Part shown: in pieces, positions 11,229-23,142 of the stretch
Numbering within the stretch: the first letter of the stretch is position 1
Layout: each line of letters opens with the position of its first letter
NCBI GenBank assembly: GCA_905182895.1
Contig: CAJJDD010000004.1
Location: 90,126 to 154,125, forward strand
Source of the DNA: Flavobacteriales bacterium UBA4466
GTDB lineage: Bacteria > Bacteroidota > Bacteroidia > Flavobacteriales_D > Sanyastnellaceae
DNA: 64,000 nt
Direction: 5' to 3'
Translations under genes and position numbers: made by a program
Notes under the pieces: model-generated
Seen by the model: the letters and a program-made list of their open reading frames with translations, nothing else
What the model was told of the DNA's origin: nothing
The model's database searches: none

Positions 11229-11884
11229 TTATTCGGTCATTCGTCCATCAGCCATAGTTAACATTCTATCTGCTTGACGAGCTAACTCTAAGTTATGAGT
11301 AACTAGTACAAATGTTTGACCTAGTTTATCTCGTAATTCAAAGAAAAGGTCATCCATATTCTTTGGCATTTTTTGAATCTAGGTTCCCACTTGGCTCATC
11401 TGCTAGAATCACATCTGGGGAATTTATTAGACTTCTAGCTACTGCTACTCTCTGCTGCTCTCCACCAGAAAGCTCCGCTGGTTTATGAGAGGCACGGTCT
11501 TTCAACCCTAAAGTATCTAAGAGTTCTAAGGCTTTCATTTTCGATTCAGACATACTTTTACCTCCTATTAAAGCAGGCATACATACATTTTCTATAGCTG
11601 TAAATTCAGGAAGAAGCTGGTGAAACTGAAATATAAACCCAATGTGCTCATTTCTAAACCTGGCCAGTGCCTTAGAAGATAAATCAGCTATGTTTTTACC
11701 ATTAAACATTAATTCACCAGAGTTTGGAGAGTCCAGTGTTCCTAATATTTGGAGTAATGTAGTTTTCCCTGCGCCAGAAGCGCCCACTATAGAGACGATC
11801 TCACCTTTAGGAGATTTCTAAATCCACACCTTTCAGTACCTCTAGGCTTCCGTAGGATTTTTTTAAATTTTTAGTCGTAATCAT
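11229..11884 (-). CDS. lolD: ABC transporter ATPase, LolD/MacB type (frame-broken)
   Basis: The ATG at 11884 gives [20 protein letters not shown]. Walker A is GASGAGKTT, the Q-loop is [14 protein letters not shown], the signature is [15 protein letters not shown], Walker B is VILADEPSG with D-loop NLDS, and the H-loop lies in [10 protein letters not shown] near the end. LEFT-type signatures and length (about 218 aa) fit LolD, the ATPase of the lipoprotein releasing LolCDE system, or a MacB-like exporter. Two indels break it: after LEIS at about 11818 and after NAKEYG at about 11360. No LolC/E permease is adjacent. The start overlaps the end of the CPBP gene upstream by 14 bases, so the two are co-transcribed. 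Confidence 0.85.
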
Positions 11885-12461
11885 ATTCGATAGATTCAAA
11901 GGTAGTTTTTTTATCTTCCAATTTCAGTTGAGCTAGCAAGTAAACATCTACAGCTGCATGTGCTGTTATGGCAGACAGCATTCCTAATTTTTCTGCCATA
12001 TATCCGAATCCCGCGGAGGCCACTACCATAAATAGTCCATACGCTGAGATTCTCCAATCTTTCGGATTTAAATACCCATGGACAGCTACGAATAGTAAAG
12101 CGGCTATCCAAATCCCAACTACATATTGTAACGCGTAACGGAATAGAATTTCTTCTCCTATACCCGCACAAATGGATATAAAGAACACGTCAAACCATGT
12201 TAATTTTAAGCTAGATAATAAGTTATGGTATTTATTTCTGACAGAGCTCATGAAATTCCTTTCTGTTATCCAAGAAGCCATTACTGCTATAAGCACTCCG
12301 TAAAATACTCCTACAGCTAATTGAAGCAAAAAATTTTCTGGTATAAACCAGCCTATTAACGGAAATTCTAATGAAAAAATCCATGCTATAACAAAAGCCA
12401 CTAATGGCATACCTACGAGAGTAGCTAAGCCCAAAAGACGGATTCTGTTCTGTGTTTTCAT
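11871..12461 (-). CDS. CPBP (CAAX protease/bacteriocin-processing) intramembrane protease
   Basis: About 196 aa with several membrane helices. The catalytic signature GEEILFRYAL (EExxxR) sits about 60% into the protein. A His follows in FVAVHGYLNP, and another His in ITAHAAVDVYLL, the usual last conserved helix. CPBP (Abi) members cut substrates inside the membrane, but substrate here is unknown. The frame is open up to 12542, but a probable promoter ends at 12467, so I take the ATG at 12461 (MKTQNRIRLLGL) as start. Overlaps the LolD-like gene by 14 bases. Confidence 0.85.
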   Translation of the reverse strand: MKTQNRIRLLGLATLVGMPLVAFVIAWIFSLEFPLIGWFIPENFLLQLAVGVFYGVLIAVMASWITERNFMSSVRNKYHNLLSSLKLTWFDVFFISICAGIGEEILFRYALQYVVGIWIAALLFVAVHGYLNPKDWRISAYGLFMVVASAGFGYMAEKLGMLSAITAHAAVDVYLLAQLKLEDKKTTFESIEYDYD

Positions 12462-12466
12462 GAGGA

Positions 12467-12496
12467 CTAAGGTAAGATAATTGAAGGCAATCAAAA
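12467..12496 (-). promoter_or_regulatory. Promoter-like pair for the CPBP-LolD unit
   Basis: On the minus strand TTTTG (12496-12492), a 17-base gap, then TACCTTAG (12474-12467), one base off TAnnTTTG. Transcription would begin about at the ATG (12461), giving a nearly leaderless message. Confidence 0.35.
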
Positions 12497-12655
12497 GGTT
12501 AAATCCTAGGAAACGCTTACTTGTTTTAAGCCCTGGAATCAACTCTGCTTAGATTCTAAATTATAGTTAATATTACTAATTTCATGCGAATTTATAGGCA
12601 TCTTTGAATACTCCAATCATCTCCTAGAGGTTCAATAATCACTATCTTTACCATC

Positions 12656-13342
12656 ATGAAAAATCTATTAATAATCGCTAGTTTATGCTTTTGCATTTTT
12701 ACTTCTGGTTTTTCTCAAGAAATTGCACTGATGATGATTTGGATTATCTAGGAAATAACCATAGATGCTGTTATCCAAACAGCTCAGGATTGTGGCTTAG
12801 GATGTCTTTTTGATTCAGACTTGAACGGATGCGTTACTTCTTGTATCATAGAAAATTCGGAACTGACACCTTCTTGTTCTGCCTGTTTCGGAGAGCAGGT
12901 GAGTTGCCTGGTAGATAACTGCCTTACTCAATGCCCTCCATTTGGAACTGAGGCTGCATGCGAGATTTGTTTACTCGAATTCTGCATAGATGATTTTAAT
13001 GTTTGTGCTGGAATAGTCGATAATGATCTGGATGGAGTAGAAAATATATTTGACTGTGATGACACGAACAGCTCTATATACCCAAATGCTCCTGGAACAT
13101 TTGAGGGCATAGATAACAACTGCGATGGTGACATAATGGGAGATGAACTAACACTAGAGGCTGGACCGTGTGAAGGAGACTTAGATAGTGATCTAGCTGT
13201 ATCAGTATTAGATCTAGGAATCTTACTTGGAGACTTTGGATGCTCCAATGGCAATTGTTTGGCTGACATTACTGGAGATGGTTTCACCAATATAAATGAC
13301 ATTTCGATTTTCCTAGCCTCTTTCGGAGCAGACTGTGAGTAA
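12656..13342 (+). CDS. Cys-rich secreted protein with MopE-like motif and dockerin-like C-terminus
   Basis: The ATG at 12656 gives a signal peptide (MKNLLIIASLCFCIFTSGFSQ). After it the frame breaks at about 12720-12760 and resumes as ITIDAVIQTAQDCGLGCLFD, continuing in the frame open to 13342. The middle has many cysteines (about residues 35-110). Then comes DCDDTNSSIYPNAPGTFEG with DNNCDGD, the MopE/metal-binding type motif. The end carries two EF-hand-like dockerin repeats, DLDSDLAVSVLDLGILLGDFG and DITGDGFTNINDISIFLASFG, each with Asp at loop positions 1, 5 and 12, framed by cysteines. There is no type A or B T9SS domain. The same ending occurs in the giant protein at 45664-45800. Function unknown; probably extracellular and calcium-binding. 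The O-methyltransferase starts 4 bases after the stop. Confidence 0.75.
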
Positions 13343-13345
13343 AAC

Positions 13346-13963
13346 ATGAGAGAAGATTTAATAGAAGACTACGTGCAGGCTAGTGCAAATGATATTCCTT
13401 CAGTATCTAATAGAATTAGAAAAGGAAACATTTAGAAAAGCGCTAAAGCCCAAAATGATTTCGGGAAGAGTACAAGGCAGATTACTTTCTTTTATAAGCA
13501 AGTTGAAAAGACCACAAAGCATCCTAGAATTAGGCACTTTTACTGGTTATAGTGCGCTCTGTTTAGCTGAAGGATTACAAGAGAAAGGGTCTCTTTTAAG
13601 TCTAGAAGTAAACGATGAACTGGAAACATTTCATGAGAAGTTTATAGGCTCTTCACCTTATTCAAGTCTAATAAATATTAAGTACGGAGATGCAGCGGAA
13701 TCGATGGAAGATTTGGGTTCTGAAAGCTTTGATTTGATCTTCATAGACGCGAATAAAAAGATGTATCCTACTTTTTAATGAGGCATATAGAGTTTTAAAA
13801 CCAGGTGGTTTACTGCTAGCCGATAATGTGCTCTGGTGGGATAAACTGTGTTCCGGTGTCCTCAGATAAAGAAGTAGCTCTTAGAGAGTTTAACTTAAAT
13901 GTAGATTATGGATTTAAGGCAGTATCAGAGGTCAAAGAACCAGAAGTTAAGCAAAAAAAATGA
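13346..13963 (+). CDS. Class I SAM O-methyltransferase (YrrM/caffeoyl-CoA O-MT type), frame-broken
   Basis: The ATG at 13346 begins MREDLIEDYVQASAND, then an indel at about 13400 leads to KETFRKALKPKMISGRVQGRLL. The SAM-binding segment SILELGTFTGYSALCLAEGL is clear, followed by EVNDEL, and DLIFIDANK carries the metal/substrate Asp region. A second break at about 13770 leads to EAYRVLKPGGLLLADNVLWW, also typical, and a third break lies near 13850. The ending after SEVKEPEVKQKK is shorter than the family's usual GLMVARK ending, and the TGA at 13961-13963 falls within the terminator hairpin, so the true end is uncertain. Target is unknown; family members methylate phenolic hydroxyls or tRNA uridines (TrmR). 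Confidence 0.8.
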
Positions 13964-13984
13964 GGCTAATGGAATTAGCCTCAT
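13953..13984 (-). terminator. Rho-independent terminator after sucC
   Basis: Perfect 11-bp stem ATGAGGCTAAT/ATTAGCCTCAT (13960-13970, 13974-13984) with a 3-base loop. On the minus strand it is followed by eight T, matching a terminator for sucC, whose stop is at 14008. Confidence 0.85.
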
Positions 13985-14007
13985 CTCTTCTATAATTAGT
14001 CTTTTAT

Positions 14008-15219
14008 TTATGCTACTACAGCTTTAACTGCATCAGCAGCTTCCTGAAGCAATACTACTGAAGTAACTTCTAATCCACTAGCGTCTATAAGTGCTTTAGC
14101 TTCTACAGCATTCGTCCCTTGTAATCTCACAATCAGCGGCACTGGAATAGAGCCCATATTCTTATAAGCATCTACTATTCCCTGCGCTACTCTATCACAT
14201 CTAACTATTCCTCCGAATATGTTCACTAGAATAGCTTTTACAGAAGGATCTTTAAGAATGATTTTAAATGCAGTTTCTACTCTTTCTGCATCTGCCGTAC
14301 CACCCACATCTAGGAAATTAGCAGGCTCTCCTCCACTTAGTTTTATAATATCCATAGTAGCCATGGCTAATCCTGCTCCGTTAACCATACAACCTACGTT
14401 TCCGTCAAGTTTCACATAGTTTAGTCCAGCTTCATCTGCCTCTACCTCTATAGGATCTTCTTCTGACTTATCTCTTAGCTCTAAATAAGGCTTGTGTCTA
14501 AATAATCCGTTAGCATCTAAAGTAACTTTAGCATCTACAGCTATAATTTTAGCATCAGATGTTTTTAATACTGGATTAATCTCAAACATACTAGAATCAC
14601 TACCTACGTATGCGTTATAAAGAGAATTCACGAACTTACACATGTTCTTAAAGGCATCACCTGAAAGACCTAGATTGAAAGCTATCTTTCTCATCTGGAA
14701 CCCCTGTAAACCTACTTTAGGATCTATTTCTTCTTTATGAATAAGGTGTGGAGTATCATGAGCTACAGTTTCTATATCCATTCCACCTTCCGTGGAATAC
14801 ATAATTGTATTTCTTCCCGTAGTTCTATCTAATAAAACACTCATATAATACTCCTCTGGCTCAGTATCTCCAGGGTAATACACATCCTCAGCGATTAGAA
14901 CTTTATTTACCTTCTTTCCGTCATCTCCTGTCTGAAGAGTTATGAGAGTATTTCCTAGAATTCCTTTAACCACCTCCTCTACTTTGTCTAAACCTTTAGC
15001 TAAAACTACTCCATGAGAACCAGTTTCTATACAAGCTCCTTTCCCTCTACCTCCAGCGTGAATCTGTGCTTTAATCACAAACCACTCAGTACCCGTCTCT
15101 GAGCTTAATTCTTTAGCTGCATTTTCAGCGTCTTCTAATCTATCTACAACTTTACCTCTTTGTATAGCTACTCCGAAGCTTTCTAATATAGATTTACCTT
15201 GATACTCGTGAATGTTCAT
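14008..15219 (-). CDS. sucC: Succinyl-CoA synthetase (ADP-forming) subunit beta
   Basis: About 403 aa, intact. Opens [17 protein letters not shown], with the ATP-grasp fold: [17 protein letters not shown] at about residue 45, [11 protein letters not shown] at about 200, AVDAKVTLD at about 215, and the ligase part [24 protein letters not shown] and [11 protein letters not shown]. It forms the beta half of the TCA-cycle enzyme making succinate and ATP from succinyl-CoA. Upstream in-frame codons extend to 15294, but the promoter at 15239-15269 and the family opening fix the start at 15219. The sucD partner is not in the window, which is common in Bacteroidota. Confidence 0.97.
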   Translation of the reverse strand: MNIHEYQGKSILESFGVAIQRGKVVDRLEDAENAAKELSSETGTEWFVIKAQIHAGGRGKGACIETGSHGVVLAKGLDKVEEVVKGILGNTLITLQTGDDGKKVNKVLIAEDVYYPGDTEPEEYYMSVLLDRTTGRNTIMYSTEGGMDIETVAHDTPHLIHKEEIDPKVGLQGFQMRKIAFNLGLSGDAFKNMCKFVNSLYNAYVGSDSSMFEINPVLKTSDAKIIAVDAKVTLDANGLFRHKPYLELRDKSEEDPIEVEADEAGLNYVKLDGNVGCMVNGAGLAMATMDIIKLSGGEPANFLDVGGTADAERVETAFKIILKDPSVKAILVNIFGGIVRCDRVAQGIVDAYKNMGSIPVPLIVRLQGTNAVEAKALIDASGLEVTSVVLLQEAADAVKAVVA

Positions 15220-15238
15220 TTCTTTAATTTTAGAACGG

Positions 15239-15269
15239 CAAATGTAGAAATACAAAGACGGTTCACAAA
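15239..15269 (-). promoter_or_regulatory. Promoter of sucC
   Basis: Minus strand: TTTG (15269-15266), 19-base spacer, TACATTTG (15246-15239), matching the Bacteroidota consensus. It ends 19 bases before the ATG at 15219 and rules out the longer start at 15294. Confidence 0.65.
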
Positions 15270-15410
15270 GAAGTTTCCATACCGATTGAAGCATTTAATT
15301 AACAACCTGCATTAGTCACTCGTAAAAGCGAGTAAGCTCACTAGTCAAGTTAATAAATCCAGCACGTCTGAAATATAATCTGCCCCATTAACTATAGCGA
15401 AATGTCGAGC

Positions 15411-18400
15411 TTATCTAACTACTGTAACGTGGCCTTGGATTTCTATTCTATTAGTAGTGCTGAGGCTGTAGGTTTCAATAACATAATTATACAAACCTTT
15501 TTCTACATAATAATCTCCATTCATGTGACTTCCATCCCACGAAGTGTTTAGATTATAAGACTCGAATACCGTTTCACCCCAACGGTTAAACATTTTTAAT
15601 CTGAATCTATTTTCATCGATATCTGTTCCTTTTATAGATAACACATCATTTATTCCATCAGAATTAGGGGTGAAAGCCGTAGGAACGAATACATTTAACA
15701 GGTCATTTATAGCCACATTATTAACCAAAGTAGCTTCACATCCATTAAAGTCTATAACATACAAACTAACAGGATAGATTCCTCCCTGAGTTGCAGGGAA
15801 TTCAAATGTAGGGTTGACTTCAGTGCTTATCCCTAAAACGTTTAAAGTATCAAAAACCCACATTTGTTCTACTATAATTCCTTCTGTAAGATTGATAAAC
15901 TCTATCACTGTCTCTGGAATGGTAGTGACATAAGGGTCATGACTAAATTCAGGATTAGGAGAAGGATAAACTTGCATATAATCACTAAAAATCTGTGGAT
16001 AAAAACACCCAAATGCAGACTCTAATGTTAATTTGACATCATACAAACCAGCTTCTTCATAAATATGCTCCACCACTGAAGCACCTGAATAACTAGCATC
16101 TCCTACATCCCAAAAGCTATTTACATAGTCGGCATCATTAGATTGATTTTCAAAAACAACTTCATGTGGAACACATCCATAAGTAGAGCTTGAAAAGAGG
16201 CTAATGGTAGGTGTTTCTTCCACTTCTATCAAAATACATTCTGTTATAGCTGGCGTTTCACATCCATCTGTAAACGTGACACAATACTCGGTAGTAGAGC
16301 TAGGTGAAATCAAAACCTCATCTAAACTAGAAAATGGATTTCCATTCACTGCCCAAGAAAAATTAATTCCTCCGAATCCTCCGTTTGGGTTTATTGTTTC
16401 TAAAACTATAGGTGAATCCTGGCAGACAAAAGTATCATCACTTACCATAAAAGAAAGTGGGTCATAGATAGAAACTACTACCGCTTCTGTTGGACTTAAG
16501 CAGCCATCTGCCGTGGTAGCGAAAACCTGGTAAACTTGATTAGATAATGGCTGTACAGACTGCGGGCCTGTCCCTAAATCTATCCATGTGTAGCTATAAT
16601 TGTTAAAAAGATCAGTAGCACTCCAACTGTCTAACAAAGCAGTTCCTCCTATGCAAATGGTAGTATCCACAACTGCTTCTATGGCTATTACTGGTGGTTC
16701 TAGTAATCTCTATAGTAAAGTTAGTAATACATAACCCAGCATCTTCTATTCCTATTTCATACGAACCAGCAGCTAGTCCAGTAAATGTTGTTTGGTTGTC
16801 GGCTATTTGTATTATAGGAACTCCATCTAACAAGGTAATAGTCCATGGCCCTCCTTCCGAGCTGCTATTCATGTTAATGCTGAAGGTTCCATCTGAAGAA
16901 GCGTTGCAAAGCGCATCTGTAATCTCAGAAGTATAATCAAATTCACAACAAATAGGATCTCCTTGCGGTATAACAGTAATGTCTAGTTGAGCGCTATTTG
17001 TACATCCTGCATTGGTAACTGTATAAGTGAATACATCACTCGCATCGGTGACCGTGTTGAATGTGCCAACTACGACATTTCCATTTCCATCAATCCATTC
17101 TCCGGTAGAAACTGGATTGCCTCCCAGCATATCTATTAAATCGAAAAAACCGTAATTATAACACAATACCAATGTAGAATCCGTACCTGGGTCTCCAGCT
17201 GGATCAACTGATACTGTAACTACATCCGTAGTAAGGCACCCCTCAAATCCCATTGGATAAACCGAAAGTGTAAACTCAGTAGTCTGACTTACATCTACTG
17301 TAGGGCTAGGAGAAAAAGGATTACTTAATCCTTCTACTGGTGACCATTCGTACTGCAACTGAGCAGAGCCACTGCAGACTACGGCTTCTTGAAAAATAAT
17401 TCCTTCTGAAGGAGATTCATCACTTTCGAATACCGCCGTACCTGAATCATCCAATACTGTGACCACATTCCCTCCACCTTCTCCCCATGTAGAAAACACA
17501 TATTCTAATGTCAATTCACTGCCAGAAGGAACAGCTATATCAAACGATTCAGATACACCAAAAGCAATTAACGTTTGGTTTACCACTCCATCGAAAGAAA
17601 CGATCACCTCTGAACTATTAAATCCAAATCCTCCGTTATTTGAAAGTACAAAGGTGAATTCACATGGTTCAGGCTCGAAGTCATTCGTGATGACTTGTGA
17701 ATCCATCTGTAACGGGTCATTACAGATGAGCAAATCTAATCCTGCGTCTATAACAGGGCCGTTTACTACTTCAATATTCAATATAGTATCAGTAGAACAT
17801 CCGAATGAATTTATAGCGGTAAACACATACTCATAAGAGCCTAAAGCAGGTGGAGTAAACTCTACATAGTTAGCATCATCAGATGTGAAAATTATAAAGT
17901 CCCCTGTGATAAAAGTACTGTCTGCAGTTAAACCAACCTCAGGAGTAAATGTGGTAACACCAGGAAACAACTCTGGATTTAAAGATATTCCCCATTCAAA
18001 AATATTCCCATCATCTGCACCTAGATTATCTACTATGGTCATAGTCCATTGTCCATTTAAAGGACATCCTTCAAGATCACATAAATCTCCTGTAGTCTCA
18101 TAATTCCCAGATGGCAAGGGGCTTCCTCCAATGGCATTATCACCAAAAGTACCATTAGTAGCTTCTGGAGTCCATGCATAATCATAACCAACACCAGGCG
18201 TGAAATCACCTCCAATATCTATTGGCTCTCCGAGAAAACCTCCACCTCCTCCATTAGGATAGTCAAGTAAAATAACCTCCGTCCCATCTGGGCAGGTGAT
18301 AGTAATATCTAAATCACCGATGTAACTATGCTCCATATTTACATCAATGCTATAAAGGTCCTCACAATTCTCTAGCACTTGATCATCTTCAAAGAAGTTG

Positions 18401-19340
18401 AAATCCAAAGAGGAATTAAACTCAAACCCTACTCCATCTGCTAGAAAGGTGACTCCTGACACGACTTGTGGGGGAAGTGAAGTCCAAGTAACTCCTTGAA
18501 CTGGATTTCCATCCAAATACCCATCTCCACCTAAACAAACCTCTTCAGAAAAGTCAGTATTAAAAATAGGGATGGTACTTACTAAAATTTGATATGGTGT
18601 TACATTAGTACTTTGACACCCATTATTATCTTCTACTACGAGAGTAACGATATATTCTCCTACACATCATATTCATGATCTACATTCGCTGGACCAATAC
18701 TTGATTCACCATCTCCAAAGTTCCAGATGTAATTTTCTAACGTAAATCCAGGAGCAGGAGTTGAACCAATATCTGCAAAGGAAATACTTTGCCCAAGGCA
18801 TGTTTGTATAGCATTATTAGCATCTGGCACAGGACTAACTATTGACCCATTCGCTATGGGTGTTGAACAAGGGGTAATGCAATCAAGATTTGCCTGCCAG
18901 CCTCCCGTAACAGGATTTAGCTCATTATGAATAAAAACGAAAGTCAAGCACCCTGTAGGATTATCTGCTGTAGCACTGAATGTTATTCCTGAAAAATTAA
19001 GAGAATTGCTATTCCCCATTGGAGTTCCTGTTGCGGAATCACCATTATAAATTAATAAGATATCACTATTATCAGGGTTTATGTTTTGAGTAACACTGAA
19101 CCCAACAAAACTCACTTGAATTCCGTCTCCATCAGTTTCAGGACAAATCGTGTAAGTATATGAACTTGGTGAATAATCGTTACCTATAATCCCATCTAAA
19201 TCATCCACCCCTCCGTTGTCGTCATAAAAAACTCCTCCACAAGCAGTTACACTTCCATTTTCTATTTCATAGACTTGGGCATTTATCATTACTATTGACC
19301 CCATAATCATCAAAATAGTAGCGAACATCTTATCTAACAT
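15411..19340 (-). CDS. Large T9SS type B surface protein with CUB-like, PKD and P-like domains (paralogue A, frame-broken)
   Basis: Start at 19340 or 19328, signal peptide ending near INAQ. Next comes a CUB-like region (ITVSACGG-type opening, YTYTICPETDGDGI; about residues 25-160), then a PKD-like block (YIWNFGDGESS). A proprotein-convertase P-like domain (NGQWTMTIVDNLGADDGNIFEWGI) lies at about 18090-17990. Ig-like modules follow, and another PKD block with FWDVGDASYSG at about 16100. The CHU_C end (FVPTAFTPNSDGINDVLSI, MFNRWGETVFES) stops at 15411. About 1,310 codons. Frame changes at about 18660-18520 and 16620-16670. The downstream neighbour of paralogue B (66 bases between them), sharing the whole domain order. 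Predicted role: exported adhesin-like protein; ligand unknown. Confidence 0.82.
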
Positions 19341-19359
19341 GTACCTTAAATTTTTTATT

Positions 19360-19367
19360 CAAAGTTA
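19360..19367 (-). promoter_or_regulatory. -7 element TAACTTTG before paralogue A
   Basis: Minus strand TAACTTTG ends 19 bases before the ATG at 19340. Identical to the octamer before paralogue B. Confidence 0.4.
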
Positions 19368-19406
19368 AGACAAAACATTACGGAAGAAGGTTGCGTATAT
19401 ATTTCT

Positions 19407-22400
19407 CTATCTAAGAATAGTGATATGTCCAGAAATTTTCTGTTTATCTCCTGAAGTTTTAGCTCGAGTAATAATCTGATAAGAATAAACACCATTAGGA
19501 ACATAATAAGCTCCAGACATGTGAGAACCATCCCAAACTTGAGTAGGGTCAAAAGACTGGAAAATAGTTGTTCCATCTCTGTCATATTCCATGGCTAAAG
19601 TCATCTTCATCGATGTCAACACCTTCTATTTTCCAAACTTCATTAATTCCGTCACCATCAGGAGTGAAAGAGGATGGTGCGAAAAGTGAAAAGCCATTAT
19701 TTAAATAAACACTATAAGATACTGTATCCGAACATCCCTGATTGCTCTGAGCAACGAGTTCTACCTCAAATTCTGCAGGAACTTCTACAGGAAAGGTTAA
19801 TTCTGGGTTTTCATCCGTAGAAGTTCCATAACTATCAAATGTCCAATAATTAAAATCATTAATTGTAGAGAAATTTTCAAAGAAAAATGTATTGTTCGGA
19901 AGCACTACTGTAAGTTCTTCAGCTGTAAACTCGGCATTAGGAACATTATAGGTATTTATTATGCCTTCCTGCGAACTTTCATATACACATCCGTCTGTAC
20001 CTGTAATAGTTAAATTCACATCATAAATTCCAGGTTCAGTATACGTATGAGAAGCTTGATTTATGCTATTAGAGGTAGCTCCATCTCCGAACTCCCAAAC
20101 AACGCTATTTACAATAGCTAAATCAGCTGCTGTACCCTGGAAATCAGCAGAGATAGGCGCACAACCACTAGTATTAACTCCAACAAACAATGACGATATG
20201 ATTTCGTTGAGCTGTATATCAAAACATGTTTCCAAAGGTGTACTTTCACATGCATCAGTCAATTCTAAACAGTAAGTGGTTGTTTGCTCTGGTTTTAATA
20301 TTACTGACTCTCCAACATCTGAAGTGCTAATAGACGTCCAAGTAAACGTGTATGGCTCTAGCCCTCCAGATTCATTTTGAGCACTTAAAGCTAATGAATC
20401 ACCCAAGCATATTATTTCGTCTAATAAACCTGACATCTGAAGAGCAGGAAGTGTTGTAACTATAACTTCATCTGTATTAATGATACAGTTATCTCCGTAA
20501 AAAGCTTGCGCTTGATAAACTGTAGGATTAATTAATGGCTGAACATCTATGTTAGTTCCATTGTATAAACCACTATTCCAAACTACATTCACATCAGACC
20601 CTATATTACCACTGAATGTTGCCTCTAAAGATGCTATCCCATTTTGACAAATAGAACTATCATTGCTTAAAGTTAACTCTAATAAATCAACTATAATTTC
20701 TAGCTCAGTCTCCAAAGTTGGACAATCCTGCCCCTCCCATAAGTATGTAAACGTTCCTTCTGCATCATTAGCTGGGTCAAAAAGATCAATCACTTCGTCA
20801 CCATCTGGATTTCTCCATGTCCCTACCTCTTCAGGTGTTCCTCCTAGTTGATCATACATAGAAAAAGGTGCCGAGCTAGCACAAATGGTAATATCAGAAT
20901 CAACACCTAAGTCAGGGACGATTTGAGGAAACACATAAACACTTGCTGTAGCTTCACATCCAGGATGTCCTTCTGGAAAAGCGGTCAAAGTATAAGTTGT
21001 AGGAAGCACATTATCACCAGAAGTAAAAGGAGCATTTGGATTATCTAACCCATCTATAGGACTCCATGAAAACTGGACTTGACCAGGACCAACACAATAG
21101 ATTACATCATTAAAAATTTCCTCCTTCAGCCAGACCAGTCCCGCTATTAAAAATCTCAACACCAGCATCATTGGTAATAGATACAAAATTTCCTGCTACT
21201 TCACCCCAAAATGAAAATACATATTCAAGAGATATCTCTGTTCCTGTATTAAGCGGAACCTCAAACTCTTGCTCAACGTTGAATGTTGTCAATATTTCAG
21301 ATAAAACACCATCAATGTAAATTTCAACTTGAGAGTCATCAAAGGAATTACCGTTTTCATTACCTAATGTAAAGATATAATTACAAGGCCCTTGATCGAA
21401 ATCATTCACTATTTCAGGAACTAAATTAAATTCAGAACCACAGAATCCAATTTCATCCGGAAGTGTTAATTGAGGACCATTAACGACTTCCACTACTATT
21501 GTAGTATCAAAAGTACAGCCGAAATTATTAGAAGCACTGAAGACATATTCATACTCGCCAAGAGCAGGAGGCATAATATCTAAGAAATTTCCGTCTGAAG
21601 AAGTGTTCGTTATAAATGGCCCTTCTACCCAAGTGCTGTCCAACCCTAATTCAGTCAGGTGCAAAAGTTGTTATTCCAGGCATAATTTCAGGACTAAAAT
21701 TTAATCCCCACTCAAAAATATACCCATTATCAGCTCCAATATTATCAATTATCTCTATAGTCCATTCACCATTTAGTTGACAACCTACTAAACCACACAT
21801 ATCATAGGAGCTCTCATAAGTTCCTGCCGGCAAAATATCTACACCAACTGAGTTATCTCCCCAATTTCCATTTATTGCATCGGGATCCCAACTATAATCA
21901 TAGCCAACACCTGGCTCCAAACTGCCATCATCAAGAGCATCACCAAGAAAAGTACCCCCTCCTCCATCTCCAAACTCTACCAGTACCACAGTATTGCCAG
22001 ATGGGCAGTTTACTTGGATTTGAAGATCGCCCATGTAGCTATGCTCCATATTAATCGACAGATTCAATAAATCATCGCAATCATCCAATGTCTGTCCGTC
22101 ATCGAAAAAGTCAAACACCAATTCAGATGTATAAGAGGCTCCTGCATCATCTGGAAGATAAGTTTCACCAGCAACTACTTGCGGGGGCAAAGCTGTCCAA
22201 GTTTGACTTTGAATAGGACTCCCATTTACGTAACCTTCTCCTCCCAAACAAACCTCCGATGAAAAATCAGTATTAAAAATGGGGATTGTACTAACTAACA
22301 CTTGAAGTGGCACTAGATTTAAATTCTGACATCCATTATTATCTTCAACAGTTAAAGTAACAATGTATTCTCCTGGGTCAGAAAAGGCATGTTCTACATT

Positions 22401-23056
22401 TTGATCTCCTTCTACAATCGTTCCATCATCAAAGTTCCATATGTAATTGTCTAGCGTAAATCCAACCGCAGCAAAAGAACCGTTATCTTCAAATGAAATT
22501 GGCTGATTGAGACAAACAGAAACACTATTATCCAAATCTGGAATAGGGTCAGAAATAGTGGACACTGAAGTAGGGTTAGCACAAGGTGTAGTGCATGAAA
22601 TGATTGCCTCCCACCCTGCAAAAGTGCCAGGGCTTGTACCACTAGGATTGAAGACGAAAGTTAAACAACCAGAAGTATTATTCACGGTTCCAGTAATAGA
22701 CAATCCCTGCAATGCACTGCCTGTATAACTACCTAGAGTATTTTCACCTGTATAATAGTATCAAAAACAGCTAAATAATCGCTATTATTTGGATTGGCAC
22801 TTTGATAAACACTAAAAAGAGCAAAATCAACGGAAATTACATCACCTGGACTATCTGGACAAATAGTATATGTGTAGGAAGTGTTTGTGTAATCTGCACC
22901 TGAAGTCCCTGGAGCATCTCCGGCACCTCCACTATCATCCAAAAATGACCCCCCACAAGCTGTGACTAACTCATTATTAATCTCATAATTCTGAGAAAAC
23001 GCTGATAATGATACAATCATAAATACTACAGCTATCCAACTCTTTAACTTCATCAT
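19407..23056 (-). CDS. Large T9SS type B surface protein (paralogue B, frame-broken)
   Basis: Signal peptide MMKLKSWIAVVFMIVSLSAFSQ, then a CUB-like region (ELVTACGGSFLDDSGGAGD, YTYTICPDSPGDVI). A PKD block (YIWNFDDGTIVEGDQNVEHAF) and a P-like domain (NGEWTIEIIDNIGADNGYIFEWG) follow. Then come Ig-like modules, PKD (VWEFGDGATSNS) near 20090, and a CHU_C end (LFAPSSFTPDGDGINEVW) closing with KISGHITILR at 19407. About 1,215 codons. The same order, spacing and many residues recur in paralogue A, so they are a tandem duplication. Frame breaks at about 22730, 21655, 21130 and 19600. The promoter at 23086-23117 lies upstream. Function inferred only from domain type: secreted, surface-attached. Confidence 0.82.
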
Positions 23057-23085
23057 TTTTCTTCTTTAAATCCTTACTCAGAAGA

Positions 23086-23117
23086 CAAAGTTAGCGTCAA
23101 TTTAGTTGCACCGCAAA
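23086..23117 (-). promoter_or_regulatory. Promoter of paralogue B
   Basis: Minus strand TTTG at 23117-23114, 20-base spacer, TAACTTTG at 23093-23086; about 30 bases before the ATG. The spacer contains GCGGTGCAA (see the dispersed motif finding). Confidence 0.5.
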
Positions 23118-23142
23118 AAACTAATTATAGTTAATAAGAATC

